Shown piece after piece: positions 26,681 through 35,863 of a stretch of DNA of 64,000 bases. The number at the start of each line of letters is the position of its first letter. The first letter of the stretch is position 1. The notes beneath the pieces were generated by a model. It did not search any database, was not told the DNA's origin, and was given only the letters and a program-made list of their open reading frames with translations. The stretch covers positions 1 to 64,000 of the forward strand of contig JAICIE010000005.1 in NCBI GenBank assembly GCA_025924515.1, in the 5' to 3' direction. The stretch comes from Jatrophihabitans sp. GTDB taxonomy: Bacteria; Actinomycetota; Actinomycetes; Mycobacteriales; Jatrophihabitantaceae. The translations under genes and the position numbers were made by a program.

Positions 26681-27613
26681 TCAGATCCGGCGAAGATCGA
26701 CCGGCGCGAAGCGAGGCCCGAAGCGCGGCTTGCGCACCGGCGACAGCTCGATCAGCCGGACCACCCGCTGGCGCGCTCCCGCCCACGGCGCGAGGGCGGC
26801 GAGCATGTCCTCGTCGGTGCCGCGCGGTCGCCCGGTGAGCGCGAAGACGACCAGCGACGGGATGTGGTAGTCGCCGACGCTCACCGCGTCGGCCGCGCCG
26901 AGCCCGCGCTGCACGGTCTCCGCCGCGGTCCAGATCCCGATTCCCGGCACGGAGCGCAGGCGGGCGAGCGCCGCGTCGACCGGGAGAGCCGCGCACTCCT
27001 CGAGCCGGTCGGCGACCGTCGCCGCCGCCCGCACCGCCCGCTGGCGCTGCAAGTCGACGCCCAGCCGGTGCCACTCCCAGCCCGGGATGTCCAGCAAGGT
27101 CTGCGCATCCGGCGGCACCCGCATCCCCGCGGCGCCGGCCGGCCCCGGCGCGGGAGCTCCGAAGCGGTGGAGCAGCGTGCGCCAGGACCGGCGGGCCTCC
27201 CCGCCGGTGACGCGCTGCTCCAGGATCGCCGGGACGAGCGAGTCGAGCACCAGCCCGGTGCGGGCCAGGCGCAGCCCGGGCCGCCGGCGCAGCACCTCGG
27301 CGAGCACGGGAACCGCGGCCAGGTCGAGCCGGCTCCAGTCGTCCTCCTGCCCGAGCAGTGTCGGCAGCCCGGTCAGCAGCTCGTCGGCGCCCGCGCCCCA
27401 GGCCTGTGCGCTGACCACCCCGTCGCGGGCAGTGAGCGCCAGCGTTCCGGGGCCGGCGGGCGTACGGCAGCACCACCAGAAGCGCCCGGATGCGTCGAAC
27501 CGGTGCGCCGGATCGCCGGCGCCGCGGCAAAGGGTCGCGACGGTGGCCGCGACGTCGACCGGTCGCCCGGCATCCCACGTCCGCGCGGCCGCCGCCAGCA
27601 GCGAACCGGTCAC
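26681..27613 (-). CDS. DNA-3-methyladenine glycosylase II-like HhH-GPD protein
   Basis: 310 aa with an AlkA-like N-terminal region and an HhH-GPD core: LRSVPGIGIWTAAETVQRGL with the catalytic Asp in VSVGDYHIP (~residue 249). It should excise alkylated purines in base-excision repair. The frame is open to 27664, but the GTG at 27613 overlaps the upstream stop by 4 bp and starts the protein at the right place, so I choose it. It is the last gene of the manB operon, with no evident functional link. Confidence 0.85.
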   Translation of the reverse strand: MTGSLLAAAARTWDAGRPVDVAATVATLCRGAGDPAHRFDASGRFWWCCRTPAGPGTLALTARDGVVSAQAWGAGADELLTGLPTLLGQEDDWSRLDLAAVPVLAEVLRRRPGLRLARTGLVLDSLVPAILEQRVTGGEARRSWRTLLHRFGAPAPGPAGAAGMRVPPDAQTLLDIPGWEWHRLGVDLQRQRAVRAAATVADRLEECAALPVDAALARLRSVPGIGIWTAAETVQRGLGAADAVSVGDYHIPSLVVFALTGRPRGTDEDMLAALAPWAGARQRVVRLIELSPVRKPRFGPRFAPVDLRRI

Positions 27614-28674
27614 AGGTCGGACGAGAAGCGGATCGACGTCTCCGGGAGCACCACGTCCGGCCACACCCGAGCGCCCGCCCGCAGTTCGACGCGCGCACCG
27701 ACGATCGCCCGGTCACCGATCACCGCGTCCTCCACGACCGCGCCCGACGCGATCCGCGAGCCGAAACCGAGCACCGAGCGGGACACGCGCGCCCCGTCCT
27801 CGATCACCGCCCCGTCGAAGAGCACCGATGCCTCGACTGTCGCGCCCGCCGCCACCCGGCAGCCCGCCCCGATCGTGCTGCCGCCGCCGACCACGGCGCC
27901 GGGATCCACGACCGCGCCAGCGAGGACCAATGCCTCCCCCGGCGCGCCAGGCAACGCCGGCGACGGCGCGAGGCCCCGGACCAGGTCGGCGGATCCGGCC
28001 ACGAAGTCGGCCGGTTTTCCGAGGTCACGCCAGTAGCCGGTGTCGACGTGGGCCATCACGCGGGCGCCGGCAGCCAGCAGCGCAGGGAAGGTCTCCCGCT
28101 CGACCGAGACCGGACGACCGGTCGGGATGGAATCGATCACCGAGCGCCGGAAGACGTAGACGCCGGCGTTGATCTGGTCGGTGACCGGGTTCGGGTCCTT
28201 CTCGAGAAACGCGGTGACCCGCCCGTCCGCGTCGGTCGGGACACAGCCGAACGCCCGCGGGTCGTCGACCTTCGTCAGCTGGATGGTGACGTCGGCGTCG
28301 CAGCGGCGGTGCGCGTCGAGCAGCGCCGTCAGGTCCGCCCCGGACAGGATGTCGCCGTTGAACACCAGCACCAGGTCGTCACGCAGCCGGTCGGCGACGT
28401 TGCGGATGCCGCCCGCGGTGCCGAGCGGAGACCGCTCGACGACGTACTCGATGTCCAGCCCCAGCGGCGTCCCGTTCCCGAAGTACTCCTCGAAGACCTC
28501 CGCTCGAAAGGACGTTCCGAGCACGACGTGGCGGATCCCCGCGGCCTGGATGCGAGCCAGCAGATGGGTCAGGAAGGGGACGCCGGCGGTCGGCAGCATC
28601 GGCTTCGGCGCGGACAGGGTGAGTGGCCGGAGCCTTGTGCCGAGGCCGCCGACGAGAATAACGGCGTCAGTCAC
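27610..28674 (-). CDS. manB: Mannose-1-phosphate guanylyltransferase / sugar nucleotidyltransferase
   Basis: 354 aa. The N-terminal nucleotidyltransferase domain has VILVGGLGTRLRPLTLSAPKPMLPTAG (broken: GGLGTRLRPLT, then PKPMLPTAG) and NGDILSGADL. The C-terminal part is a left-handed beta-helix of hexapeptide repeats. It corresponds to mycobacterial ManB/ManC (Rv3264c), making GDP-mannose for cell-envelope glycans, in the same neighbourhood of F420 genes. A thymidylyl or other NTP specificity is possible. GTG at 28674 has GAGAGGAG upstream; the extra 18 codons of open frame are not needed. Confidence 0.85.
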   Translation of the reverse strand: MTDAVILVGGLGTRLRPLTLSAPKPMLPTAGVPFLTHLLARIQAAGIRHVVLGTSFRAEVFEEYFGNGTPLGLDIEYVVERSPLGTAGGIRNVADRLRDDLVLVFNGDILSGADLTALLDAHRRCDADVTIQLTKVDDPRAFGCVPTDADGRVTAFLEKDPNPVTDQINAGVYVFRRSVIDSIPTGRPVSVERETFPALLAAGARVMAHVDTGYWRDLGKPADFVAGSADLVRGLAPSPALPGAPGEALVLAGAVVDPGAVVGGGSTIGAGCRVAAGATVEASVLFDGAVIEDGARVSRSVLGFGSRIASGAVVEDAVIGDRAIVGARVELRAGARVWPDVVLPETSIRFSSDL

Positions 28675-28743
28675 GAACCGGCTCCTCTCGCGTGTCGGTT
28701 TGATCAGCCTGCCACAGGGCGCCGACACGGTCGGAAGAGTTTG

Positions 28744-29982
28744 TCAGCCGATACCGAAGTAGTTCGTCCACACGCCCAGGGCGGCGCCAAGCTCGTCGCC
28801 GGTGGTCGCCCGGTGCACGGTGGCGCCGGACCGGTCGACTCCGTCGACGTACGCGGTGACGACCCGTCCACCCCACGGTCCGATCCCGTCGCGCCTGGCG
28901 ATCTCGAGTGCGGTGGCCTGCTTCAGTCCGTAGTACGACGCCACCTGGCTCGCCGTCGCGCTGCGGGTCCAGTACAGGTACGGATCGCCCGATGCCGGGA
29001 TGTCGTACGGATCTAGCTTGGCGGGCAGGTACGGCAGCCCGCCCGGAGCGATGGCGCCACCGTTCGAGGCGCCGAATTGGGCCAGGATCGCGTGCCCGCC
29101 GTAGGTCAAGACGGTGTTCTCGTTGCCGACGACGGCGGCCTGGTCGTCGGTGTATTGCTCGGTGCCGTCAGCGGCGAACTGTGCCATTCCGCCGTAGACC
29201 TGGCAGGCGGTGTTGTCGCAAATGTCGTACGGCGACCCGACGGAGTGCTCGACGGCGTACCGACCGTAGGTGCGCGCGGCGATGGCCTGCGCGTGGACGG
29301 CGTTCTGGTACCAGGACGCCGGCATCTCGCGCGGCGCGACCGCGGCCGCGTAGTTGTCGAGCGAGACGTCGTCGACGGTGATCTCCCCGTCCCCGGACCG
29401 CACCGCCCGGACGTAGCCGTGGTAGCGAGTGCTGGACCCGTCGGACCGCAGAACGCGCACGAACCAGTAGTCGCTGGCGAAGCAGGTCCCCGACGACAGG
29501 TTGCCGGTGACGGTCTCCCACGACCGGCCGCCGTCGCGCCAGCGCTGCAACGCCAGGCCTGATCCGGACGGAGCCAGCCGGTAGTACTTGATCCCGGACA
29601 GCGGCAGCGGGGCCTGCTTGCACAGCCGCAATCCGGGGGTGCTGGCGAACACCGTGGTGTCGGCCGGAACGCCGGAGAGCCGAACCCGGATCCGGCTGCT
29701 GGGCAGGACGGTCCGGGTTGTGCCCGGGTAGTAGAAGGAGAGGATCGAGCTGGCGGACAGCCCCTGGCCGGCGGCCTCCCGCGCGCCGTACTGGCTCATT
29801 CCGTGGCCGTGGCCCGCTCCCCTGCCGTAAACCGTGAACGACCCTGACTGCGGCAGGGTGGTTCCGGGACTGGGCGCCGCGGTCGCCGATCCCGCCGGGA
29901 GCAGCGCGCCTGCGGCGAGAGCGGAACAGGCGAGGACGGCGGCGGTACGGGCGCGGCGGCCCGGGCGGCGGAACACGCTCAT
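28744..29982 (-). CDS. Secreted SpoIID/LytB-domain protein
   Basis: 412 aa with a signal peptide (residues ~1-36, ending SATAAP). The SpoIID features are GAGHGHGMSQYGAREAA near residue 55 and PREMPASWYQNAVHAQAIAARTYG (in two parts: PREMPASWY and AQAIAARTYG) near 215-240. SpoIID proteins are lytic transglycosylase-like peptidoglycan enzymes acting outside the membrane. The first Glu of PREMP is the predicted catalytic residue. It is divergent from the LCP gene, another wall-polymer enzyme. Confidence 0.87.
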   Translation of the reverse strand: MSVFRRPGRRARTAAVLACSALAAGALLPAGSATAAPSPGTTLPQSGSFTVYGRGAGHGHGMSQYGAREAAGQGLSASSILSFYYPGTTRTVLPSSRIRVRLSGVPADTTVFASTPGLRLCKQAPLPLSGIKYYRLAPSGSGLALQRWRDGGRSWETVTGNLSSGTCFASDYWFVRVLRSDGSSTRYHGYVRAVRSGDGEITVDDVSLDNYAAAVAPREMPASWYQNAVHAQAIAARTYGRYAVEHSVGSPYDICDNTACQVYGGMAQFAADGTEQYTDDQAAVVGNENTVLTYGGHAILAQFGASNGGAIAPGGLPYLPAKLDPYDIPASGDPYLYWTRSATASQVASYYGLKQATALEIARRDGIGPWGGRVVTAYVDGVDRSGATVHRATTGDELGAALGVWTNYFGIG

Positions 29983-30187
29983 AGCACGACTCCTGAGGAC
30001 GGGACGGTCGGCGCGCCGCGCGCTGCCGAATCGTTACCTGTGGGACGGTAGAGGCTGGTGTGGACGCCGCCAACCCCGGGACCTTTCAAGGAGAATCGGT
30101 CGGCTCCAGCGGTGCTTGACGGCCGGCCGGCTACGGCATGCGCTGTGCGGCGTCTGCGACGTCCGGCGGTTTCACCAAAACGGTCGG

Positions 30188-30193
30188 TAACGT
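30188..30193 (+). promoter_or_regulatory. Leaderless -10 (TAACGT) for the LCP gene
   Basis: TAACGT ends 8 nt before the GTG at 30202. The longer open frame from 30058 is therefore not preferred. Confidence 0.5.
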
Positions 30194-30201
30194 GCTGGGG
30201 C

Positions 30202-31737
30202 GTGACCTCAGGGCGTGGATCGGCGGGCGGGTTGCCGCCGCTGCCGCCGCATCTCGACCCGCGAGGCAAGCGGCGGCCGGGAGCAGCGGCCCGCACCCGG
30301 ACGGCCCGGCGTGTCGTCACCGCTTTGGCCGGCGCGCTGTCCGTCCTCATCGTCGTGGTGTCGGCGTACTTCTGGTCGACCTACCGCACGCTGAACGACA
30401 ACCTGCACCGGCTGCGGATCGACACCGGCGGCCAGGCGCAGGCGCAAGGCGCTCCCGGCGGCACAAGCGCTTCGGACATCGACGGCAAGGACCAGAACCT
30501 GCTCATCGTCGGCAACGACGACCGCAGCGACATGACGGCCGCCGAGGTTCGCGCATTGCACACCGGACGCGACGGCGGGAGCCTCAACACCGACACGATG
30601 ATGATCGTCCACGTTCCGGCGGACGGGTCGAAGGCGACGCTCATCTCGCTGCCGCGTGACTCGTACGTCAGCATCCCCGGGTACGGGATGAACAAGCTGA
30701 ACGCCGCCTACGCCTTCGCCTACCACGACGCCGAGGGCACTCCCGACGCCAAGCGGGCGGCCGGGGCGAACCTTCTGATCAAGACGGTGCACAACCTGAC
30801 CGGGCTGAGCATCGACCACTTCATCCAGGTGGACTTCATCGGCTTCTACCGCATCGCGCAGGCGATTGGCGGAGTGCCGGTCAACCTGTGCCACAACGTC
30901 GACGACACATATCAGTACAACCGGACGCACGGTGAGGACGGCGGCTCCGGTTTGAAGATCACCAAGGGTCACCACGTCCTCGACGCCATCCAGGCGCTGG
31001 AGTTCGTGCGCCAGCGGCACAACCTGCCCAACGGCGACCTCGACCGGACCAAGCGGCAGCGCTATTTCCTGACCGCCGCCTTCCGCCAGGTCGCATCGGC
31101 AGGAAGCCTGGTCAACCCGGCCAAGTTGCGCCGCCTCATCAGCGCGGTCGACCGCTCGCTCTACGTCGACAGCGGCTTCGACATCACGACGCTGGTGCAG
31201 CAGATGGCGAACCTCAGCGCCAACAACATCGACGGCAAGGCGATCCCGTTCGACCATTTCGCCGACACCTCGGTGGGCAGCGTCGAGGTCGTCAACCCGG
31301 CCCAGGTGCACCGGTTCGTCCAGCGGCTCATCAACGGTCCGACGCCCTCGCCGCTCGCCGGCGCCACCACGGTGGCCCCGTCGACGATCGAGGTGGCCGT
31401 GCTCAACGCCGGTGCGGCAAGCGGCGCGGCGACGCAGAACGCCGCCAGCCTGTCCAAGGCGGGGTTCTCGGCATCCGCGGGGAACTTCTCGGGGAGCGGA
31501 CCGTCCGCGACGACCATCGAATACGCGACCGGCATGGAGAACCAGGCCAAGACCCTCGCTCAGTACGTCCCGGGAGCCACCATCGCGCAGGCGCGGGTGT
31601 CGAAACTGACGCTGGTGCTCGCCGGCGACGGGGTCAACGCGCAGGCGACGGTCAAGGCGGCCCGTTCGGCTCCGCCGTCCTCCGCGTCGGCCTCGGCGAC
31701 GCCGCACAAGGCGCTGGATTCCGGGTGCATCAACTGA
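30202..31737 (+). CDS. LytR-CpsA-Psr (LCP) ligase with LytR_C domain
   Basis: 511 aa: a short cytoplasmic basic segment, one TM helix (VVTALAGALSVLIVVVSAYFW), and an extracellular LCP domain. That domain contains LNTDTMMIVHVPADG, LISLPRDSYVSIPGYGMNKLN (split for length) and the Arg-rich EFVRQRHNLPNGDLDR. The C-terminal LytR_C domain covers ~390-480. LCP enzymes transfer wall polymers such as arabinogalactan onto peptidoglycan. The position next to TIGR03089 matches Rv3267-Rv3268. Confidence 0.92.
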   Translation: MTSGRGSAGGLPPLPPHLDPRGKRRPGAAARTRTARRVVTALAGALSVLIVVVSAYFWSTYRTLNDNLHRLRIDTGGQAQAQGAPGGTSASDIDGKDQNLLIVGNDDRSDMTAAEVRALHTGRDGGSLNTDTMMIVHVPADGSKATLISLPRDSYVSIPGYGMNKLNAAYAFAYHDAEGTPDAKRAAGANLLIKTVHNLTGLSIDHFIQVDFIGFYRIAQAIGGVPVNLCHNVDDTYQYNRTHGEDGGSGLKITKGHHVLDAIQALEFVRQRHNLPNGDLDRTKRQRYFLTAAFRQVASAGSLVNPAKLRRLISAVDRSLYVDSGFDITTLVQQMANLSANNIDGKAIPFDHFADTSVGSVEVVNPAQVHRFVQRLINGPTPSPLAGATTVAPSTIEVAVLNAGAASGAATQNAASLSKAGFSASAGNFSGSGPSATTIEYATGMENQAKTLAQYVPGATIAQARVSKLTLVLAGDGVNAQATVKAARSAPPSSASASATPHKALDSGCIN

Positions 31738-32447
31738 CCCCCGAGCGCTGCTTCGCCGAGCTGCTCGCGATGGCGCCGGCGGCTCCCTTCGTGACCTACT
31801 ACGACGAGGCGACCGGCGAGCGCGCGGAGCTGTCGGCCAAATCGTTGGCGAACTGGGTGGCGAAGACGCATTTTCTGCTCACCGACGAGCTCGGACTGGG
31901 CGTGGGCGACACAGCCTTGGTAGCGCTACCGGCGCACTGGATCTCCGTCCCGCCGATCCTGGGCAGCCTCACCGCCGGGCTCGCGCTCGCCGACGACCCC
32001 GGCGGCGCCGAGGTGGCGTTCGTCGCGCCGGACACGTCGACCCGGGCGGCCGGCATCCCCGACGTCTACGCGGTGTCACCGTCGTCCGCCGCGGTCGGGT
32101 TCGGCGGCGATGTCCCGGATGGGCTCGCCGATTACGTCCTCGCGGTCCGCCCGCAGCCGGACAAGTGGGCCACCGTCCAGCTCCCCGCCGGTGCCGACGA
32201 CCCGTGCCTGCCCGGCCTCACCCGTCGCGAGGTGGTCGTCCGCGCCCACGAGCGCGCGGCCGCACTGGGCGTCGAGAGCGGCGCGCGGATTCTCACCGAC
32301 CGCGACTGGGCGACGCCGGACGACCTGATCGATCTCCTGTTCGTGCCGCTCGTCGTGGGCGGGTCGCTGGTTCTCGTGCGCAACGCCGCCGACGATGTCC
32401 TGGCCCGGCGGATGGACCAGGAGCGGGCGAGCGTCCTGCTCAGATGA
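31725..32447 (+). CDS. TIGR03089 family protein
   Basis: 240-aa actinobacterial protein of the TIGR03089 family, which resembles a truncated N-terminal part of acyl-CoA/AMP-binding enzymes (YYDEATGERAELSAKSLANW). It lacks the full adenylation core, so catalysis is doubtful. Function is unknown. The GTG at 31725 overlaps the LCP stop by 13 bp, and the pairing with an LCP gene is conserved in mycobacteria, suggesting a role with wall-polymer attachment (inference). Confidence 0.85.
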   Translation: MHQLTPERCFAELLAMAPAAPFVTYYDEATGERAELSAKSLANWVAKTHFLLTDELGLGVGDTALVALPAHWISVPPILGSLTAGLALADDPGGAEVAFVAPDTSTRAAGIPDVYAVSPSSAAVGFGGDVPDGLADYVLAVRPQPDKWATVQLPAGADDPCLPGLTRREVVVRAHERAAALGVESGARILTDRDWATPDDLIDLLFVPLVVGGSLVLVRNAADDVLARRMDQERASVLLR

Positions 32448-32559
32448 GCCCTCGGGCGTCGCTGATCGGCCACCACATAGGTGTCCAGGTGGAGGCTACC
32501 GGGTGCACGGCGGTGGGTAGGACGGCGCCGATGAGCATTCCAAGAAGAGAGGATTCCTG

Positions 32560-33273
32560 ATGACTGGGAGCAACGAAGCCACAGTCAATCCGCGCCAGAA
32601 CGTCACCTTCGCCAGCAACGGCGGCCAGGCGCACGGGTACCTCAAGAAGCCGGAGTCCGGCTCGGGTCCCGGGCTGATCCTCATTCAGGAGTGGTGGGGC
32701 CTTGACGACCACATGGTCGACGTCGCCGGCCGATTCGCGACCGAGGGGTTCGCCGTCCTCTGCCCGGACCTCTTCGGCGGCCGCGTCGCCCACGATGCTC
32801 AGGAAGCCGGACGGTTACTGCAGGAGCTGCCGGTAGACCGGGCCGCTCGCGACCTGGGCGGCGCGGTCGACTTCCTGTTGGCCGACCCGGACGTCACGTC
32901 CGCGAAGGTCGGCGTCGTCGGGTTCTGCATGGGCGGCGGGTTCGTGCTGCAGTTGGCGGCGCAGCAGGGCGACAAGATCGCGGCGGCCGTGCCCTTCTAC
33001 GGGGTCGGGCCCGCGGTGCCGGACCAGTACCGCACCGTCACTGCCGACATCCAGGGTCACTACGGCGAGCAGGATCAGATGTATCCGGTCGACCAGGCGC
33101 GGCGGCAGGAGCAGCAGATCCGCGACGAGTCGCAAGGATCCGTCGAATTCTTCTATTACCCGGCCGGGCATGCGTTCGTGAACGACGAGAACAAGCTGGG
33201 GACCTACGACGCCGAGTCCTCGCGGCTGGCGTGGCAGCGCGCGGTGGAGTTCCTCAAGGCGCGCGTGCACTGA
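32560..33273 (+). CDS. Dienelactone hydrolase family protein
   Basis: 237-aa alpha/beta hydrolase. The nucleophile is Cys in GFCMGGGF (~residue 123) and the catalytic His is in PAGHAFVND (~203). The Glu of IQEWWG near residue 45 is the family's activating residue. The substrate may be dienelactone or another lactone or ester; no aromatic pathway genes are adjacent. AGAGAGGA precedes the ATG. Its 3' end is 26 bp from the convergent old yellow enzyme gene. Confidence 0.88.
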   Translation: MTGSNEATVNPRQNVTFASNGGQAHGYLKKPESGSGPGLILIQEWWGLDDHMVDVAGRFATEGFAVLCPDLFGGRVAHDAQEAGRLLQELPVDRAARDLGGAVDFLLADPDVTSAKVGVVGFCMGGGFVLQLAAQQGDKIAAAVPFYGVGPAVPDQYRTVTADIQGHYGEQDQMYPVDQARRQEQQIRDESQGSVEFFYYPAGHAFVNDENKLGTYDAESSRLAWQRAVEFLKARVH

Positions 33274-33299
33274 GCCGCGCGGACGGGCCGCGCGGCGCC

Positions 33300-34364
33300 T
33301 CACCGCAGCCGGGCGCGTTCGTACTGCTCGGGCCAGTACACCTCGTCACCGAGGACGCGGGCCGCTTCCTGCGGCCAATGCGGGTTGCGCAGCAGCGCGC
33401 GGGCGAGCAGGACAGCGTCGGCGCTCTTGTCGGCGAGGATCTGCTCGGCCTGCTCGGCCTCGCTGATGAGCCCGACGGCCGCTGTCGGCAACCCGCTGTC
33501 GCGGCGGATCTGCGCGGCGAATGCCACCTGGTAGCCGGGACCGCTGACGATCTGCTGCGCAGGGGAGTTGCCGCCGCTCGAGACGTCGACCAGGTCGATC
33601 CCCCGGCCGGCAAGGTCCTTGGCGACCTCGCTGACCTCCTCGACGGTCAGGCCGCCGGCGACCCAGTCGGTCGCGCTCACCCGCACGAACAACGGCCGGT
33701 CGTCCGGCCACTCGGCGCGGACCGCGTCGACGACCTCCCGCAGCAGCCGGCTGCGTCCGGACAGGTCGCCGCCGTACTCGTCCTGCCGGTGGTTCGACAG
33801 CGGCGAGAGGAACTGGTGGAGCAGGTAGCCGTGGGCCGCATGGATCTCGGCGACCTCGAACCCGACGGCGAGAGCGCGGCGCGCGGCGTCGGCCCAGGCG
33901 CGGATCTCGCCGGCCAGCTCGTCCCGGGTCAGCTCCCGGGGCGGGGGCCAGTCGCCGTAGCCGATCGGCGAGGCGCCCACCGTCTGCCAGCCGCCGTGCG
34001 CCGGCTCGACGTAGCCGCGACCTTCCCACGGCACCCGGGTCGACGCCTTGCGTCCGGCGTGGGCCAGCTGGATTCCCGGCACGGCGCCCTGGCCGCGCAC
34101 GAACCTCACGATCCGCTCGTAGTCCGCGGCCTGGTCGTCGGTCCAGATGCCGGCGTCGAACGGCGAGATCCGGCCCTCCGCGGTCACTGCCGTGGCTTCG
34201 GTCATCACCAGTCCGGCCCCGCCGCGCGCGAACGACCCGAGATGCACCAGGTGCCAGTCGGTCGGGTGTCCCTCGACCGAGGAGTACTGGCACATCGGCG
34301 ACACCCAGGCCCGGTTCCGGAACTGGGTGCCGCGCAGGGTCAGGGGCGACAACAGGATGCTCAC
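33300..34364 (-). CDS. Old yellow enzyme, YqjM-type NADH:flavin oxidoreductase
   Basis: 354-aa FMN-dependent ene-reductase (TIM barrel). Typical YqjM features are LLSPLTLRGTQFRNR, SPMCQYS with the redox-sensing Cys, GIQLAHAGRKAS, and EIHAAHGYLLHQFLSPLSN with catalytic His residues. It reduces activated C=C bonds of electrophiles. The frame stays open to 34796, but only the GTG at 34364 gives a normal N-terminus. That GTG lies within a perfect dyad (34358-34374), so expression is likely repressor-controlled. It is divergent from the aldo/keto reductase. Confidence 0.88.
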   Translation of the reverse strand: MSILLSPLTLRGTQFRNRAWVSPMCQYSSVEGHPTDWHLVHLGSFARGGAGLVMTEATAVTAEGRISPFDAGIWTDDQAADYERIVRFVRGQGAVPGIQLAHAGRKASTRVPWEGRGYVEPAHGGWQTVGASPIGYGDWPPPRELTRDELAGEIRAWADAARRALAVGFEVAEIHAAHGYLLHQFLSPLSNHRQDEYGGDLSGRSRLLREVVDAVRAEWPDDRPLFVRVSATDWVAGGLTVEEVSEVAKDLAGRGIDLVDVSSGGNSPAQQIVSGPGYQVAFAAQIRRDSGLPTAAVGLISEAEQAEQILADKSADAVLLARALLRNPHWPQEAARVLGDEVYWPEQYERARLR

Positions 34365-34374
34365 GTAGTGAGCA
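34358..34374. promoter_or_regulatory. 17-bp perfect dyad over the OYE start codon
   Basis: TGCTCAC-GTA-GTGAGCA is a perfect 7-3-7 dyad between the divergent OYE and aldo/keto reductase genes and includes the OYE start codon. A dimeric regulator (TetR, HxlR or MarR class) bound here would block OYE initiation. Confidence 0.6.
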
Positions 34375-34443
34375 AACCCGCTTTCTGCGCCGAAGCGTCC
34401 GCAGGGCAGGCTGGTGTGCGGGACGCAACAGAAAGGATGTGCG

Positions 34444-35499
34444 ATGGAATACCGGCAGCTGGGCGCTTCGGGCTTGCGGGTGTCGACGTTGACGCTCGGA
34501 ACGATGACCTTCGGCGGCACGGGATGGGCGAAGCCCGTCGGGACCACCGACGTCGACGGCGCCAGGCGCCAGATCGCGATGGCGCTCGACGCCGGGGTCA
34601 ATCTGATCGACACCGCCGACGTGTACTCCGAGGGTCGCTCGGAGGAGATCATCGGTGCGGCGCTGGGTGGTCGGCGCGACGACGTCCTGTTGGCCACGAA
34701 GGTACGGATGCCGATGGGCGAGGGTCCCAACGACGCGGGATTGTCGCGGCACCACATCGTGCGGTCCGCCGAGGCGAGCCTGCGCCGGCTCGGCACCGAC
34801 TGGATCGACCTCTATCAGGCCCATGAGTGGGACGGGCAGACCCCGCTGGAGGAGACGCTGGCCGCGTTCGACTCGCTGGTGCGGTCGGGCAAGGTCCGCT
34901 ACCTCGGCTGCTCCAACTACACCGGCTGGCAGATCATGAAGGCCCTCGGCGTCGCCGAGCGGCAGGGCGGACCCCGCTACGTCAGCCAGCAGATCTACTA
35001 CTCCCTGCAGGCCCGCGACGCCGAGGCCGAGCTGGTGCCGGTCAGCGTCGACCAGGGTCTCGGCATCCTGGTGTGGAGCCCGCTGGCCGGCGGGCTGCTC
35101 TCCGGCAAGTACCGCCGCAACCAGCCGACGCCGGAGGGCACCCGTCGCTTCGAGGGCTGGGACGAGCCGCCGGTCTACGACGAGGATCGGCTCTACGATA
35201 CCGTCGACGTCCTCGTCGAGATCGGCACCGCTCGGGGTGCCTCACCGGCGGCCGTCGCGCTCGCCTGGCTCGCCGCCCGACCCGCGGTCACGTCCGTGAT
35301 CATCGGGGCGAGGACGGACGAGCAGCTCGCCGACAACCTCACCGCCGCGGACCTCGTCCTCACCGCGGACGAGCAGCAACGCCTCGAAGAGGTGAGTCGC
35401 CAGCCGTTGCGCTACCCGCACTGGCACCAGCTCAACACCAGCACCGACCGGCTGAGCCCGGCCGATCTCGCGCACCTCGGGCCGTACCTCGCGCAATAG
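34444..35499 (+). CDS. Aldo/keto reductase
   Basis: 351-aa (beta/alpha)8 NADPH-dependent carbonyl reductase of the AKR superfamily. The catalytic tetrad is visible as Asp and Tyr in LIDTADVYSEGRSE, Lys in LATKVRMP, and His in YQAHEWD. The C-terminal NADPH loop reads SVIIGARTDEQLADNL. The substrate is unknown; divergence from an ene-reductase suggests a shared electrophile or carbonyl stress response (inference). GAAAGGA lies 8 nt before the ATG at 34444. Confidence 0.9.
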   Translation: MEYRQLGASGLRVSTLTLGTMTFGGTGWAKPVGTTDVDGARRQIAMALDAGVNLIDTADVYSEGRSEEIIGAALGGRRDDVLLATKVRMPMGEGPNDAGLSRHHIVRSAEASLRRLGTDWIDLYQAHEWDGQTPLEETLAAFDSLVRSGKVRYLGCSNYTGWQIMKALGVAERQGGPRYVSQQIYYSLQARDAEAELVPVSVDQGLGILVWSPLAGGLLSGKYRRNQPTPEGTRRFEGWDEPPVYDEDRLYDTVDVLVEIGTARGASPAAVALAWLAARPAVTSVIIGARTDEQLADNLTAADLVLTADEQQRLEEVSRQPLRYPHWHQLNTSTDRLSPADLAHLGPYLAQ

Positions 35500-35596
35500 C
35501 GGAGTATCCGTGCCTGCCTCGACACCGGTAGTCGCGCTGCCTGGGCGCAGTGTGCGGCGCGGACGTATCGGCCGGCGCGCCGCGACCGGCGACGCG

Positions 35597-35623
35597 GTTA
35601 CTCATCGCCGTGGCCGCGGGTAC
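35597..35623 (+). promoter_or_regulatory. Candidate general-stress (SigB/SigF-type) promoter
   Basis: GTTAC, 16 nt, then GGGTAC resembles the GTTT-N15-17-GGGTAY promoters of actinobacterial SigB/SigF regulons. It lies 55 nt upstream of the MT0933-like gene. Confidence 0.4.
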
Positions 35624-35677
35624 CTGCTTCATGGACGCCAACGACGGCGTCCGAGCGGTGAGAGGAGAGGACACAGC

Positions 35678-35851
35678 ATGGTCGATTTCGATGACGCCAA
35701 GAAGTTCGCCGACGAGCACGACAAGCAGGTCGACGAGGGCCTGCAGAAGGCCGGCGACGAAGCCTCGCAGCGTTTCGGCCACGAGCAGCAGGTCGACAAG
35801 TTGGTCAACGAAGGGCAGGAGCGCACCGGATCCGGGGACGAGGTTCCCTGA
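35678..35851 (+). CDS. MT0933-like small antitoxin-family protein
   Basis: 57-aa charged helical protein beginning MVDFDDAKKFADEHDKQVDEG, then LQKAGDEASQRFG and ending in a QERTGSGD motif, matching the MT0933/Rv0909 antitoxin family. No toxin gene (Rv0910-like) lies beside it, so it is an orphan and the antitoxin label is by family only. AGAGGAGAGG is upstream of the ATG. A very strong terminator follows, and a GGGTAC-type promoter precedes it. Confidence 0.8.
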   Translation: MVDFDDAKKFADEHDKQVDEGLQKAGDEASQRFGHEQQVDKLVNEGQERTGSGDEVP

Positions 35852-35863
35852 CCCGCACTGCCG

